Positions 62,605-64,000 of a DNA stretch of 64,000 bases are shown in pieces (within the stretch, counting starts at the first letter, position 1; every line of letters starts with the position of its first letter). A model generated the notes under the pieces. That model had not been told where the DNA came from. It searched no databases and saw nothing but the letters and a program-made list of their open reading frames with translations. The position numbers and the translations under genes were made by a program. The stretch comes from Caprimulgus europaeus (lineage: Eukaryota > Chordata > Aves > Caprimulgiformes > Caprimulgidae): assembly GCA_907165065.1 (NCBI GenBank), contig OU015528.1:43515515-43579514 (forward strand), given 5' to 3'.

Positions 62605-64000
62605 AGGAGCTAAACAAGGAGCACATCTTTCTGCTCTGAACCTGGGCCAGTTTCATTTGAGGCCCCCCACTTCTTCTCCTGACAGAGAGAGTGAACAATT
62701 GGTCACTCCCCAATTCTTCCTCCCCATGCCAACCAACAGAGGTGGCAGACAAAAATATGATTGGTAAGAAAGACGGTTGAAAGCACATCACCCCATTTCA
62801 ATCTCTTTTTCCCACTGCAGAAGCAGTGAGGAGAAAGATGAACTCTTTAGCAAACAGGAGTGCTTGAGGTAAAGGCAGGAAATCCTCTTATCTTTAGTCC
62901 TTCAAAACCAACGCTGATGTCCCACCGAAATCCTCACTCGCACATCATGTAATCTTTTAGCCACTTAAATGTCTCCAGGCATCTAAATTCACTGAAAATC
63001 CACTAAACCCCACTTAAACCCCCCCAGCCACAGCCTGCCCAAGCTTTAGCAGCGATCTCCAACTGCCTGTCTGTCCTGTTTCTCCTGGAGACCCCTATTT
63101 AAGCCCCCACTTTGGTGTGTTTGGAGCAAAGATTTATTCAGTGCTCCTTCATGCCAGGGTGGCCTGTGTCTTACCCAGTTCCATTGCCTGCACATTAGCT
63201 CAGCTAAATCTAATGCTTAAGTAAGTTACCTGTTGTCAGGGATTTAGCTGGTAACACATTTTATACTCCCTGAGGGTAGCCAAAATAGTAGAGCCTCTAA
63301 AGTAGCTGAATAAGGAAAAATCTCATTATTTCCTCAGCCCTGAAATGTAGTCTTTGACTGGCAGTGCTATATACTGTTTGAAGACAATCTCTGAGCTACT
63401 GAAAATACCAAATGGGTACTTTTTTTCCCCAGCAGGCCACCCACTCCCATTAGCCCAAATTGTCCCAGTACGTGCAGTTTTGCCCAAAAGGTTCTACAGA
63501 CCAGGCAGTGACAACTTGGTTAAAAACAAAGCTTTCATTCTGCTCAAACATCTGGTGAATAAAATCTATGGCAAGATGTAGCACTGATCTGTAACTGTCA
63601 AGGTATATGTGCCCTTCCTAACTACCTTACAAATTAAACAGAGCATTACCAAGCAAGGCTGTTCACTTTCCCTACTACAAGAGTAGCCACTGATTACCGA
63701 GTGTCAGAGCTAAAACCATCGAAGAACGTTACGTGATATAAGAAAAATAGAAGTGGCACACAATTTAATCTTCATTATACACCTTATTTACCCCAGCCTG
63801 GACTGTCAGTGTATTCTGCCCATACTGATTTCTTCTTTTTGTTGTCCCCAAATACTAGTTTCCTGTTGATGTGTTTGATTTCCATTAATTTCCAAGTGTG
63901 GATGCATTATGCCTGAAGAAATAACTCTAGCAGAATTTGACATGTTAATTTGTTTTCTCTAGTGAAAATGAACAATATACACAGAGCTGATATTCAGAAA
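62605..64000. other. Unique non-coding end of the window
   Basis: After the LTR there is a pyrimidine-rich part (about 62,660-62,730) and then AT-leaning sequence. Open frames are short and unrecognised. I see no gene. Confidence 0.5.

Noticed and set aside
1-64000. CRISPR array, phage, bacterial operon, tRNA or rRNA genes
   Set aside because: No spaced direct repeats of CRISPR form, no cloverleaf or rRNA sequence and no bacterial-type gene packing were seen; CR1 repeats and composition indicate bird nuclear DNA.

Overview
This 64-kb window looks like ordinary non-coding avian nuclear DNA. The clearest evidence is its interspersed repeats. There are several CR1 LINE insertions, each a 5'-truncated copy, and most end in the family's octamer-type tail (ATTCTGTG or ATTCTATG). 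There is also a long-terminal-repeat sequence of a type I recall from bird endogenous retroviruses. No operon-like gene packing, CRISPR array, rRNA or tRNA gene was seen, and no exon of a host protein gene could be supported. The species and chromosome cannot be told from the sequence.

Layout. Bases 1-11,011 are unique, AT-leaning sequence with A/T-rich runs and a possible foldback pair at about 1.5 and 1.9 kb. Bases 11,012-13,872 hold the best element: a CR1 copy carrying almost all of ORF2 (endonuclease plus reverse transcriptase), interrupted by one stop codon, with a clean 3' end. Short CR1 3' fragments follow at 18,586 (-), 31,355 (+), 32,465 (+), 44,570 (+) and 46,691 (+, a 42-bp tip). 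A minisatellite of four 37-bp units lies at 47,087-47,233. A longer decayed CR1 copy on the minus strand occupies 55,015 to about 56,700, just before a small CpG-dense patch. An AT-only stretch lies near 60.0 kb. A solo LTR-like element on the minus strand covers 61,565 to about 62,604. The rest is unique sequence in which I recognise nothing.

No set of genes here works together. The only protein-coding capacity I can support is that of the retrotransposons, and every copy is broken. I found no new biological system. The best leads are the single-stop CR1 copy, the minisatellite, the LTR boundary, a compact stem-loop with direct repeats near 41.6 kb, and a few stretches that resemble conserved regulatory DNA only by eye.
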